The translations under genes were made by a program, and so were the position numbers. The notes below the pieces were generated by a model. That model did no database searches. It was given only the letters and a program-made list of their open reading frames with translations, and was not told the origin of the DNA. Below, piece after piece: positions 1 to 12,038 of a DNA stretch of 64,000 bases; the first letter of the stretch is position 1; the number at the start of each line of letters is the position of its first letter. This stretch comes from Entonaema liquescens (Eukaryota; Ascomycota; Sordariomycetes; Xylariales; Xylariaceae), in NCBI GenBank assembly GCA_902805475.1, contig CADCSX010000003.1, positions 3,410,001 through 3,474,000 on the forward strand, given 5' to 3'.

Positions 1-1526
1 AATCACCGACGGAAGATGGACTGGACCCAGCCTTACTGGATCGGGTGGTAAGGGATTTGAAGCTTTCCGAGTTACTAGATCTTCCTGTTTCGTTTCTGAG
101 TAACGGCCAAGGACGAAGAGCTCGAATCGCCAGGGCTCTTCTCACCGCACCAGAAGTGTTGTTACTCGATGAGCCGTTTATGGGTCTGGACCCGCCTACA
201 GTGGCCGGGTTAAGTCCGCTTTTGCACGCGCTGGCAAGCAAAGCTAGCCCGAGGTTGGTATTAAGTGCCAGACCGCAAGACCCAATCCCCGATTGGATTA
301 CCCACCTGGTCTATTTGAGGGGTGACTGTCAAGTAGGAGCAATAGGTGAGAAGGAAGCTGTGTTAGAAGAATTGAGGGGTTATGTTCGACGCATATGGAA
401 TGGATCCTCGAAAGAAGACGAGAATTTACCAGTTCATAATCTTGTGCAAACTGGTAGAATACTAACTGCCAAAGGAATACAAGGGGAACCACTGATGGGT
501 GAAGATGCCTCGAAAGGCGAAAATTTAACAATTATTGGAGATACGGATGTATCAAGGAGGATTGGAGAGCCCGTTGTGGAGATGAATGGATGTAAGGTTC
601 AATATCGCGGTAAAGTTGCACTTGGAAACTGGAAGCAACAAATAGACGGTGAAGAACGTGAAGGGCTTGTATGGACTGTCCGAAGAGGAGAGCGGTGGGG
701 TGTATTTGGGCCCAACGGTTCAGGCAAAACAACAATTGTTTCCCTCATCTGTTCTGACCATCCTCAAACCTATTCACTTCCTATAAGACTCTTTGGTAGA
801 AGTCGACTACCAGAGCCTGGTTCTGGCGAATTGCCTCTGACATTCTGGGATATTCAATCGCGAATTGGACACTCAAGCCCTGAGATCCACCAACACATGC
901 CCCGAAACCTCACGGTTAGACAAGTAGTTGAAAATGCGTGGGCGGACACGTTTCTTTCAAAAGCTAAACTCGACAGTCAATCCACAAAAAAGGTCGAGGC
1001 TTGTTTACGATGGTTCGAAGCTGAGCTGAATCCAGCTTTTGTAAGACATCCAAAGTCTGCAGCTGATGATATACAGACTACCACCAATTTGCAGTGGGCA
1101 GATCAATACATGTTTGGAGAATTATCCTTTTCAGCACAGCGAGTCGCGCTCTTCCTCCGAGCCATTATTAAGAACCCAGATATCGTCGTCTTAGATGAGG
1201 CATGTAGCGGTATGGACGACGGCGTCCGGAATCGCTGTCTACTCTTCCTGGAACATGGGGAGGAAAAGACTTATACGAAACGCGAAGATGGCTCTGAGGT
1301 CGTAGTCCAGAGCGAGGCATCAAAGTCAGGCACCGTTAAAGTCGGGGGTCTAAACAATAACCAAGCTCTAATATGCATTAGTCATATCAGAGAGGAAATA
1401 CCAGACTGCATCAGAGAGTGGATATGTCTGCCTGAAGCTAATTCAGGACAACCTGCCAGATTTGGTATCTCCAAGGCTCCCCTTGGGCGCGACGAAAACA
1501 GCTGGAGACAGATATGGGGAATGTGA
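1..1526 (+). CDS. Two-cassette soluble ABC ATPase (ModF/PhrA-like), 5' end outside window
   Basis: The frame is open from position 3, so the gene begins upstream; the GTG at 45 is not a credible eukaryotic start. The first ATP-binding cassette lacks its Walker A (outside the window) but shows the signature LSNGQ and Walker B LLLDEP. The second has Walker A GPNGSGKTT (about 709-735), a degenerate signature LSFSAQR, Walker B IVVLDEACSGMD and a switch histidine in ICISH. No membrane segment is visible. This tandem soluble layout is known from bacterial ModF/PhrA and the yeast orphan YDR061W; the physiological role is not established, so I give none. No intron is needed in the visible part. The stop is TGA at 1524-1526. 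Confidence 0.88.
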   Translation, partial: SPTEDGLDPALLDRVVRDLKLSELLDLPVSFLSNGQGRRARIARALLTAPEVLLLDEPFMGLDPPTVAGLSPLLHALASKASPRLVLSARPQDPIPDWITHLVYLRGDCQVGAIGEKEAVLEELRGYVRRIWNGSSKEDENLPVHNLVQTGRILTAKGIQGEPLMGEDASKGENLTIIGDTDVSRRIGEPVVEMNGCKVQYRGKVALGNWKQQIDGEEREGLVWTVRRGERWGVFGPNGSGKTTIVSLICSDHPQTYSLPIRLFGRSRLPEPGSGELPLTFWDIQSRIGHSSPEIHQHMPRNLTVRQVVENAWADTFLSKAKLDSQSTKKVEACLRWFEAELNPAFVRHPKSAADDIQTTTNLQWADQYMFGELSFSAQRVALFLRAIIKNPDIVVLDEACSGMDDGVRNRCLLFLEHGEEKTYTKREDGSEVVVQSEASKSGTVKVGGLNNNQALICISHIREEIPDCIREWICLPEANSGQPARFGISKAPLGRDENSWRQIWGM

Positions 1527-2297
1527 GGAACCGTTTTACAGTTCTACTACAAAAATACCTATTTACTTGACTGGAACTCCACCATCTTTGGTTTACTATG
1601 GCCAATTTATAGGCAACATGATAACATCCAATTGATGATGGCCGATATTCGTAAGTCCGCATTGGATAGTTTACATCCGGCGATGTAATATACACCAAAT
1701 TACGTGTCCTACTCGGCTTAGAGTGCAGGGTGTGTGTACGCCATCGTGCGAGGAATTAATTCGCCGAAATCCGCATTTAAACAAAATGCGGAAAGGTCGG
1801 TTAAAATAAACATGCAAGGTACACGATGCGTCAAGCAAGTCAGGTTAAGCGCTGCGCTATTCAAGATTTGGGGTTACCGTTTGACGTGGGGAATTGGGGC
1901 GCAGGCTGATTCGTTGCTGGGCAACGCACAAACGCTGGCGCATCCCCAAAAAACAAAGGTCTTGTTTAAGGCTACTTTTTTGAGGGTTTTGAGCTACATT
2001 AGCTCCCCACCGTGGATCAACTCGAATTTACACCTTGTGACACCTTGAATCTCAATTCGCGACCTTGAAGATTTGATATTTTTGTACGGCTTTTGTTGAC
2101 GTTTATACTTCCAATTAGTGATACCCTCTACGCCAATCCAATCCAATCTAATCCAACGAATTTGTTACTGGTGCAAAATAAATTAATTTTCAAAGGAGGA
2201 GATATTAGGTGTTACAACTGGCATTCCAATCAACGAACTTACGAACGAGTTGTCTCACAAGCAATCCACTCGGCATTTTGGCCGATAATACCTCGCG
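1527..2297. other. Intergenic region between ABC ATPase and chitin synthase
   Basis: No ORF here resembles a protein. It should hold the ABC gene's 3' end and the chitin synthase promoter and leader. I see no recognisable element. Confidence 0.6.
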
Positions 2298-5200
2298 ATG
2301 GACGGAACTCCCCCTCGACCGTCATACGCACTCCCTAACTACGACGATGATCATGATCATATTACGCACGGGTCAGGCGGAAACCCGGCAGCAGTCAGAT
2401 TATTGACGTCTATGGAAGAACCATTACCAGAGTCAAGACCGTATGTCCCTCCAACCGTGACAGATCCACCAATGTCCCCAGATCTTGTCCCTCTCCCATT
2501 AGCTCCTAAGAAGGAAGCAAAAGTAAAGAAACGGGTCAGAATATCAACTCCGGAGCACTTAGACGAGCTCAAGAAGCAAGAGGAAGCGCATGCGCCGACT
2601 GCCCCTCCTGATGGAGAATAGTCCCCTTCACCAGCAGGTGACGCGTCGCTGAAGCGCAAACCACCCCCGAAACGCATCAGCACTGTAAAGTTACAGAAAA
2701 AGAAAAGGCCCTCTCGTGAACCCCAAGGCGAGTTTAAACGAGCACTACCGACCATTCCAGAAGGCCCGTCCCCAAGAAGAAGTTCTCTTCTTAAGAAGAA
2801 ACCACCTACACCCGACGGCAACCCCCAAAGTAACCCCATCATTCCTGATTGCAATGGCTCACCAAATACACTTCACAGTATTCGACCATCTCCCCGCCGA
2901 ACGTACCAAACGTCGATTAGATCAACGCATTCCCGAACATCTTCCATTCTGGACCCACCTCCTCTCGCACCAGGGGACTCTATATATGAACAATACCGGT
3001 CGCGAGATACTAGTCCACCTAGACCTTGGACTCCTTCCTCGAGGATGTCTGGATTTAGCGATTATACACGACCGCCGCTTTCAAACATGCAATACGAGCC
3101 GGCAGACATAAATGGTAGCCCCAGGCCGGGTACTCCATCTTCAAGATATGGCGGGAGTCCTCGTAGGCCACTACCTCGTGCTCCCCTGTATGGGTCAAGA
3201 GCACAAGACTCCTACTATTCAGCTGAGGATGCGACAGTGAACATCCCTCTGGATGGTGTCAATGATGATGTATTCGGACCTGAGGAATCGGATATAAGTG
3301 GCGCGTATCCATACCACGACTCATATGCTGGGCACTCGCAAGTCACCCTTAGTGAGGAAGACTCGCAAGCACCTCTAGATGAGAAAGTCGAGCATTACGG
3401 TTCTGCGCCAGAAGGCCGACAAGAGCGCCGCGGTGTCCGCGCCCCCCTCACTTCGAAGAAGGAGGTGCAGCTGATTAACGGTGAGCTGATTCTTGAGTGT
3501 AAGATTCCGACTATCCTGTATAGCTTTCTACCTCGCCGCGATGAGGTCGAGTTTACGCACATGAGATACACGGCTGTCACTTGTGATCCAGACGACTTTG
3601 TGGAGAAAGGATACAAGTTGAGGCAAAACATCGGTCGGACAACCCGGGAAACAGAGCTTTTCATCTGCGTCACTATGTACAATGAGAACGAATTCGACTT
3701 TACCCGCACGATGCACTCCATTATGAAAAATGTAAGCCATTTCTGCGGCCGCAACAAATCTCGTACATGGGGTGAGAACGGATGGCATAAAATTGTTGTC
3801 TGTATCGTGTCGGATGGACGAGAAAAAGTTCACCCGAGAACGCTGGATGCATTGGCCGCGATGGGTGTCTACCAGCACGGTATCGCCAAGAACTTCGTCA
3901 ACCACAAGGCCGTGCAAGCCCATGTTTACGAATACACGACACAAGTCTCATTGGACTCAGACCTCAAGTTTAAAGGTGCTGAAAAGGGTATTGTGCCTTG
4001 CCAGATGATATTCTGTCTCAAGGAAAGGAATCAGAGAAAGCTTAACTCCCATCGTTGGTTTTTCAACGCTTTCGGGAAAGCTCTGAACCCCAATGTTTGC
4101 ATCTTACTCGACGTTGGAACAAAACCTGGTCCCAACTCCCTATACCATCTGTGGAAGGCCTTCGATACCGACTCAAACGTCGCAGGCGCTTGTGGCGAAA
4201 TCAAAGCTATGAAGGGAAGACTTGGGAGCAACCTCCTAAACCCTTTGGTCGCTTCTCAGAACTTTGAGTACAAGATGTCCAATATTCTGGACAAGCCACT
4301 TGAGTCTGTGTTTGGTTATATTACCGTATTACCCGGTGCGCTGAGTGCCTACCGATACCACGCATTACAAAACGATGAGACAGGTCATGGACCCCTCAGC
4401 CAATACTTCAAGGGAGAGACGTTACACGGCCAGCACGCTGACGTATTCACGGCGAACATGTATCTAGCCGAGGATCGTATTTTGTGTTGGGAATTGGTCG
4501 CGAAGAGGAATGAGAGGTGGGTGTTGAAATACGTAAAGGGTTGCACAGGTGAGACGGATGTGCCTGGTAAGTTTCTACTCATCGCCTCTTATTTAAACCT
4601 CGATATAGCTAACTTGCGTCCTAGATGCTGTCCCGGAGTTTATTTCTCAGAGACGTCGTTGGCTTAATGGCGCGTTTTTCGCCGCTGTGTACTCGCTGGT
4701 ACACTTCAAGCAAATATGGACGACGGACCACACCGTCGCGCGTAAAATACTCCTTCATATCGAGTTTGTTTATCAGTTTATACAACTGCTTTTCACTTTC
4801 TTCTCCCTTGCGAACTTTTACCTGGCCTTTTACTTCATCGGTGGCGGGCTTACGGATCCCGACATGGACCCCTTTGGGCACAACATTGCTCTATACATAT
4901 TTACGGTGCTACGGTACACATGTGTTCTCTTAATCAGCATGCAATTCATCATTTCGTTGGGTAATCGTCCGCAAGGTGCGAAGAAGCTCTACCTTGTGAG
5001 TATGATAATATACGGCATCATCATGGCTTACACCACATTCGCAACTATCTTTATCGTTATACATACGGTCAAAGGAGACCAGATAACGCTGGGCAACAAC
5101 ACATTTACGAATCTCATCGTATCAACGGCATCGACAATTGGATTGTACTTCCTCATGAGCTTTCTCTACTTGGACCCATGGCATATGATCACTAGTTCGG

Positions 5201-5796
5201 CCCAGTATTTTGCACTATTACCCAGCTATATCTGTATGCTGCAAGTGTACGCTTTCTGCAACACGCACGACGTTACGTGGGGTACCAAGGGAGATAACGT
5301 CATGAAGACGGATCTGGGTGGGGCTGTAGGAAAGGGGAGCTTTGTGGAGTTGGAAATGCCGAGCGAACAGTTGGATATCGACTCGGGCTACGATGAGGCA
5401 CTTCGCAACCTTAGGGACCGCGTGGAGGTGCCGACGCCAGCGATCTCGGAGGCCCAGATGCAAGAAGACTACTACCGAAGCGTGCGAACGTACATGGTTG
5501 TTAGTTGGATGATGGCCAACTCTATCCTCGCTATGGCCGTCAGCGAGGCCTACGGATACAAGGACGTCGGTGGTAACTTCTACCTGTCGTTCATCCTATG
5601 GGCTGTCGCGGCGCTGGCGCTGTTCCGAGCACTAGGCAGCACGACATTTGCGATCCTGAACGCGATCAACATGGTCGTCGAAGGCCGCGTCCGTCTGAGT
5701 CTCAAGGTGCCGGAATGGGTCCCCGAGTGGATGGGCGGGATGAGGACCAAGATTAGCGATACGATGAGCAGTATTACTAGCAGTGTGCGATCGTGA
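2298..5796 (+). CDS. Chitin synthase, class I/II (GT2 family)
   Basis: Makes chitin from UDP-GlcNAc at the plasma membrane. The core runs 3045-4566, a 58-bp GT-AG intron (4567-4624), then 4625-5796; from the ATG at 3045 this gives 897 residues, the usual size. It shows the chitin synthase N-terminal domain, LDVGTKPGP, the catalytic [10 protein letters not shown] and the product-binding QRRRW just after the intron, followed by several membrane segments. The wording around the intron (ETDVP then [13 protein letters not shown]) points to class I/II rather than III. The same frame stays open and protein-like (Pro/Ser/Arg-rich) upstream to an ATG at 2298, broken only by a TAG at 2619-2621. A phase-0 intron at 2523-2621 (GTAAAG to AATAG) would remove the stop and give about 1113 residues. 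Core certain; N-terminus uncertain. Confidence 0.9.
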
Positions 5797-6581
5797 TACG
5801 TGGTGGCAATGCGGTTATTAGGTATGGGTTTCGGGGTTTTGGGGAAGGGAATGGTGTACGCCAAAAGGAGAAGCGTACGCCAAGGGACGGCAGGTTTTCG
5901 ATTTACGACGGTTTCATTTTGGAGGTGCGAATTTACTTGCTCGCGCCGGCATTTCAAGCGGATGAACGACTGAATGAAAACTCGGGGCTCATGTGATGCC
6001 CGCCCAGGAGTTGTGGTTCGATGGTAAGGACGGGTTGGGTGTTTACTGAGAGGTATGAGACATGTACTCTAGTTTTAATTACCGCGTCGGTTCAGGTCTG
6101 GGCATACCTTGATGCCAGGCTTTCCGACTCGTTGGACGGGCTATGTAGGGAGGGCAAAAGTGGGCAATGATACCTCGTTCTCTGACCTTGCTGTTTGGTC
6201 GTGTTGCATCATCGCGAGGTGGGAGGGTGGTTTTAAGGGGGCTATATTAGAAATGATGTAGTAGTTTTCGGCGTTAGTTTCCTTCCGAGACGCATCGATG
6301 ACTTCAATATCTCAATCTCGATGGTGTCACTTGTGTATCATGGTCTTTGTCCAACTCGTTAACTGGGCTTTCTTGTTGGGCCGGCAGAATTTGCTGGTGG
6401 ACATTGAATATCCAGGGAGCATCACTTATATAAATGCCGTAGCATTCGACGACTCGCCTAATAGTATGGTATATTAACTTTGTCATTCAAAACCTTTATA
6501 AACCCTATCTATCCAGTCTCGTGGAATTTTATAATTCAGTCTCAGCCTTGTACAACTTATAGCAACGTTGAAACACAAAAA
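5797..6581. other. Intergenic region, chitin synthase to SDR
   Basis: Holds the 3' end of the chitin synthase gene and the SDR promoter. ORFs in it are not protein-like. The SDR frame is open back to 6480, but that upstream part looks like leader sequence. Confidence 0.6.
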
Positions 6582-7950
6582 ATGCCAGCACCGGTAATCG
6601 AAAAGGAGTACAACGGGCGCCGTGTAGCCCGCCAGACAGCTACCGAACTATCCAGGAAATATGCCGACATTATCGAGGGCAAGGTCATACTAGTCACAGG
6701 GGTTTCTCCTATGGGATTGGGGGCTGCCTTCATCGACTTTATCGTACCGATGCGCCCTGCCACGCTTATCCTCGCAGGTCGTAGTCCTAGTAAATTGCAG
6801 CACACAGCAGAACATATTTCCGCAGTGTCTCCAGACATCAAAGTACGCATGGTCAAACTAGAGCTCGAATCCCAGGCTGCTGTACGCTACGCCGCTGCTA
6901 CCGTTATGGAGTGGTCCGACGTTCCTCGCATCGACGTTCTTGTTAATAACGCTGGCGTCTGTGCTATTTCCCGGGATATCACGGAGGACGGTTTTGAGAA
7001 GCAATTTGCGGTTAACCACCTAGGCCCATTCCTATTTACAAACCTAATAATGCCTAAGCTTCTGGCATCCGAAGCACCTCGGGTCGTTAATATCGGCAGT
7101 GACGGCCATAATCTCAGTCCGATCCGTTTTGAAGACCCAAACTTCCGCGTAAGGCCCCTTATTGTTAAACCGCGATCCTATTTCGATAGTATCCATGGTA
7201 GAGAGCTGGGAAATACTAAAATCCATAACCTACTTAGGACGAATCAGTCTACCACACGTGGATAGCCTACGGGCAGTCCAAAACAGCCAATATGCTGATG
7301 GCCATCTCGTTAGCTGAGAAGCTCGGCCCGCGGTATAACCTCCACGCCTTCAGCGTGAACCCGGGGACCGTCCAGACCAACCTCGCAGCATTCCTCGACT
7401 GGAAACGCTCCTTTGCAGATCTAGGTAAGAGCCTCCCGCCTCTCGGAGGCCAACGCCAACCTACTACTACTGCTAATGCTGAGGGGTGCCTACTCTAGCC
7501 AAAACTTCCCGTCTGCTGGGCCTCGCCGGGGCTGGAAGCAGGACCGGGACTTCCAGACTGTGGACGAGGGCACGGCGACTTACGTGTACGCTGCATTCGA
7601 CCCAGAGATCACGGGTAAGTGGTAGCCGGCCCTAAAATATACATATACATATACATATACACATACATCACTGCCTGCCTGCCTGCCTATCTACCTTGCC
7701 TCCTCTCCATACCTACCTCCCTACCTATGCATATGATGTATCCCTTTTGCCAAGCTCCCGGAGCTTACGCACATGTGTATGTCTGCATGCAACTTACATA
7801 CCCGCAGCGCACAACGGCGCACACCTCCTAGGGTGCCGCCTAGCCGACCCCTGGAAGGACGGCATCAGGGCGTGGGCGACGAGCCCTGTCGAGGCGGAGC
7901 TGCTATGGAGGATGAGCGAGGAGTTGGTCGGCCAAGAGTTTGCATATTAG
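6582..7950 (+). CDS. Short-chain dehydrogenase/reductase, apparent 1-nt frameshift
   Basis: NAD(P)-dependent oxidoreductase of the retinol-dehydrogenase-like SDR type; substrate unknown. Exons: 6582-7148, 7238-7424, 7499-7614, 7808-7950. Visible are VTGVSPMGLGA (cofactor glycine motif), DVLVNNAGV, and the catalytic YGQSK straight after the first intron, followed by the SVNPGTV segment. The start at 6582 (AAAATGCC) fits the family better than the open frame upstream. Exon 3 changes frame: splicing at 7424/7499 reads correctly as far as the GGGG run at 7528-7531, then needs one extra base to reach GWKQDRDFQTVDEG. With that base the coding length is 1014 nt (337 residues). This is either a sequencing error or a recent mutation. 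The last intron (7615-7807) carries simple repeats. Confidence 0.82.
7637..7690. repeat. Simple repeats in SDR intron 3
   Basis: An ATATAC run (about 7637-7660) is followed by a TGCC run (about 7671-7688), inside the intron between SDR exons 3 and 4. Confidence 0.8.
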
Positions 7951-9583
7951 GAGAAGGGGGAATAGCAGCGCGTACTATATAGGCAGTTGATATGCGTTGG
8001 ATATAGAAGGAGAGCCGAGATGGGGGTACGTAGTATAATGTGCGTGGCTAAGGGACCTGATGGGTGAACGGTTACGTATTACCCGAAGATCCCTAAGGGA
8101 GGGATGCGGATTAGTGAAACTGCTTAAGATTACAAGCAAAAGATTGTATTGGTCGAAAATATAGAGAGAGAAAGCATTCTTTGTAAATTACGTGGTGTGA
8201 GAATGAATACGTGCTGTATGATATTCTGATTGGGTGTTTTATATCCTTGTAGACCAGTTTTATGGAGAGTATTCCCACCTCTTGACTCCCTCGCAACGAA
8301 CGTCGGATGATATAGCTAAGGGTTATAAGATCGCGGCTAGGTAGTTGCATTTGGGAATATGGAGGGTAATTGGACCGATTCGTTGTCGAGTTGAGACACG
8401 GTAATGTACGAAGCAAAGCGTTCCATGTCTTTGCCACCGAGATAGGAAGAAGACCTTTGGTGATCGGCGTTAACAACAAAACGCCGGACTTATACATGTG
8501 TCGACTTATAACCTACCTACTTGAAATTTTTTTTTTCTTGCGTCCCGCATTCCTCCGCGAGGTGTTCTTACGTATATCTAACCTGGGCAGGGCCGTAATC
8601 TGTATGAATTACGTTACATATAGCCAAGTGTCTCGGCTGGAGTCGGTCGTATTCGCAACGGCTTCTCTGTTAACCGGGTGTACAGACGTGTTCTGTTCGA
8701 TAGCGTCAAGTTCGCGTGTACAGCAATTTGGCAGAAGTAGGAGGCGATATTTGGTGGCGTTTTTACCCCATGTCTCTGAAAATTATCATAAACATTTCAG
8801 CCTCTCGAGATCCAGAGCTGAGTTTTAGGTTCTGACGGCTTGCAGCTTTTTACAAGGGGACCTCATGGTATCTGCGTCATTGTATGCACACTGAATCCTG
8901 CTTCTTTACGAGCATATAGTCACGAAGTATGCATTTCAAGAGATATGGGATAGTATATCAACCTCCGTAGTAGTTTAGTGGGCCAACTTCCTCGTACGGG
9001 AATCGTGAAAAGGGTGGGAATGCTCTAAGTCTATACCTCCTGGCCGATGCCGCGCCGATGCTCAATAGTGCAGTATACTATTAAACATGAATTCTGATCG
9101 GAGCTAGAGGTACCGACGTGTGAATCGGCGGCCAGGACCGCATAGTAGATCGAGCTGTTACGTAAGGGAACACATGTGAAGAGGGAGCCCAAGGACCCCT
9201 TTTGCTTTTGGGGTGGCCATTTCAGGTCTAGACGGGTGCGGGAGAGCAAGCCGTTGATTTATAACGCAGGGACCAGTCAGCACTTGTCTCGGGCCTTTCT
9301 TTTCCCTCTTATCGCCTAGGCACGATATTGACAATAGTTAGACGATCGGCGGATTTTCACGCCGACAAAGGTATGGACTCGAGATTGATGCTCACTTGGC
9401 AGACGTGAAGGAGAGGATCGTCTTTGGATCCCTTATCATTCTTCATTAGATGTTGTAATTCCTAATGTTATAGGGGGTTCAACTAGATGACTTCAAGAGC
9501 CATGGCCTGCCTCGCAACATCCAGTCGTCTGGTCTCTCGATTCCCTGTTCAATACTGGCTGAGGAGTGTGAAGTTACCGCATC
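7951..9583. other. Intergenic region, about 1.6 kb
   Basis: ORFs on both strands (for example 8370-8828 plus, 8111-8497 minus) show no family motif, lack good ATG contexts and overlap each other. The right part should carry the promoter of the 7TM-RGS gene. Confidence 0.55.
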
Positions 9584-11624
9584 ATGACAGACAAGGTTCA
9601 ACCCGACGTATACTCGTTACCCGTTAGCCCACCCAACTTCGACAAGGTGGGCACATTCTACGTTGCATTTTGCGCAACATGGACGTTCCTCTTGATTCTC
9701 GGCATGGCATTTCTAATAGCGAACCGTAGTAATCCGATTCTCAAGGTCCGCGGCATAGGCTTATCTCTCACTGCGATCGGCTTCCTCCACGTATACTGGA
9801 TCCTCGCTCAGATCACGTATCCCATTGGATTGACCATGCCCGTCATAGCCGCTTACACAGTGCAATATTTCTTCATGGGTATCTGGTTTCCTTTGGGCGT
9901 CGCTATGTTCCACGCCTCCAATACCCGCTTCTTGTATGTTGCGAAAATGCAAAAGCGGTATATGGAATCTTCCGACTTTCAAAAGAAGCCGGGATGCAAC
10001 GGAGCAGACACCTCGTGGTTATGTCGATTCAGGAACTTGGATTATCCGACGAGGATATTGTTCTATATCGGGTTGGCTATGATAGTCCAGGTACGACTTA
10101 TACGTATGCCTCCTAGGCCGCAGAATAACTTAATGCTAACATGTTGTTAGGTTCTTCTTACAGTCGGCATGTACCTCGCGTGCAGCAAGTACCATCCCTC
10201 ATTTGGAATTGCTGGCACAGGCCTCCCTAAGGCCTCTATCGACGTACAATTAGTCGAATTAGGCCGTGGGTGGGAGTGGTGGCCAACCGCTCTGTGGCAG
10301 GTCATATGGACATGGATAGTAAGTCCCTTGGACTTATATCCCAGGTAGACTTTGATATTAACTTGACCAGATAGCACCTATCATGATATGGAAGGCTTGG
10401 GATATTCGAGATACGCTGGGATGGCGATTTCAGACCATAGGCTGCTGTATCTCCAAGTAAGTCGCCTCTGTGTGGTTCTTAAGTCTCGTTTACTAACAGT
10501 CCCTTAGTCTTCATGCTACACCGCTGTGGCTCATATCGATGTATGTGCCCGCCTTCACGCCGGTCAACAAGTATTTCTCCTCAAGCGAATGGTAAGCGAC
10601 TTATAATTGAATTTGCATCAAATTGGCGTTATACGATTACTAACGAGCTCAGGATTCATCTGTCCGTTATGATGTTTGAAATATTTGCCGTTTTCGTTCC
10701 TTGTTGGTTGGTCGTAAAACATCATAGCTTACGCAAAAGGGCAGCCGAATCAAATGCAAAGTGGGACACATCGTCGCAGACCACCCTGAGAGCCTCCACA
10801 ACTGTGGAGTGGAAATCTGCCTCACAAATGGAGAAGGGCCTCACAATAGAACTTCTAGATCCAGAAATGGGTGATCGCCTATTCACCATGAACGCCCTTG
10901 ACCACGTACTGAATGAGAATCCGGGTCCTTTACAGGAGTTTTCGGCATTGAGAGACTTCTCAGGAGAGAACATCGCGTTCTTAACACAAGTCGCTTCCTG
11001 GAAATCATCATGGCCTGCTACGATAAATGACGACCACATTCGCGACGCGTTCACCCGTGCGCTGGTTATTTACACCAGCTTCATCAGCCCGCGAGACGCA
11101 GAATTTCCCCTGAATCTATCCTCACAGGATCTTAAGCGCCTTGAAGCCATTTTCGAAAAGCCGGCGAGAATAGTGGTATGTGATATTCGACTTTTTTTTT
11201 TTTATTGCCGCGTCATAGACGCGCACCCCAAAACATGTCTCGGACCCTTTAACTCATTGAAAAACTCAACTGCTAACAATTGTTATCGCAGTGCGGCGAG
11301 GCACGTGTCGACCCAGCCACGCCATTCGCGGCTGATGGGCCCGAAAAGGGGCAGAGGCGTGGTGGCGACGAGTGGATCGAGCTCTCTGAGGTGGCAGCTC
11401 GAATACAGTATGCGGGTGAAATATCCGACGCCTTCGACGCTACTGTGTTTGACAGTGCGCAGAAACACATCAAATACCTGGTCTTGACTAACACGTGGCC
11501 GAAATTTGTGACGGAGATACAAGAAAGGAGGCGTTCTAGTGAGTCCGAGCGCAGCGACGGCACCGGGGAGTCTCAGTCGTCACTAGCGAGCCGAATATCG
11601 GGTTTTATACAATCTATATTCTAA
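9584..11624 (+). CDS. Seven-transmembrane RGS-domain protein
   Basis: A membrane-tethered regulator of heterotrimeric G-protein signalling: RGS domains speed GTP hydrolysis by G-alpha. Six exons: 9584-10090, 10151-10318, 10371-10456, 10508-10591, 10653-11175, 11292-11624; all introns are GT-AG and all phases agree, giving 566 residues. Seven hydrophobic segments can be counted (for example FYVAFCATWTFLLILGMAFL, AAYTVQYFFMGIWFPLGVAM, LSVMMFEIFAVFVPCWLVV). An RGS-like region follows, from about MNALDHVLNENPGPLQEFS through the bundle residues FSGENIAFL to FDSAQKHIKYLV. The tail is Ser/Glu-rich. The layout matches the fungal GprK/Rgs7-type 7TM-RGS class and plant AtRGS1. The ligand, if any, is unknown. 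Introns 1-4 fall within or between membrane segments. Confidence 0.85.
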
Positions 11625-12038
11625 TTGGGTTACAAGAGGGTTTTAGATGTTATTTAGGGGCGGCTTTGTTTATTAATACCCAAAAGTTCGTTATCGTTAT
11701 TGTAGGCAGACTCGCCATTAACGCTTGATAGTAATTAATATATTTTAACCTTAAAGAAGCTTTGAAAGTGTCGCTGGCGCGGGTAAACAGGCAATTACCT
11801 GTTGGTCTACCCATACACTAAAGCAGTTATAATATTCTCGTCTCAGAATTCTCTTTAAATAATATATTTTCAACTTGTAATCGAAGACGGATTTACTTAA
11901 AAAATGATTTCTTAGACTAATGTTTCGCTAGCTTGAATACCTAGATTTCTTATAATCTTAATTTACATAGCCCTCAAATACCGAGCCTACAAACTATCAT
12001 CATCCTATGAACAGCCTATGCTATGTTGGCGAGGACAT
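11625..12038. other. Short A/T-leaning intergenic spacer between convergent genes
   Basis: Lies between the 3' ends of the RGS gene and the minus-strand secreted protein gene. No gene or element recognised. Confidence 0.6.

Noticed and set aside
1734..2048. 104-codon plus-strand ORF between ABC and chitin synthase genes
   Set aside because: Begins with GTG, composition not protein-like, no family resemblance.
6480..6581. Upstream in-frame extension of the SDR
   Set aside because: Not family-like; the ATG at 6582 has the better context and a normal N-terminus.
8370..8828. 152-codon plus-strand ORF
   Set aside because: Begins with TTG, overlaps a minus-strand ORF of similar quality, no motif.
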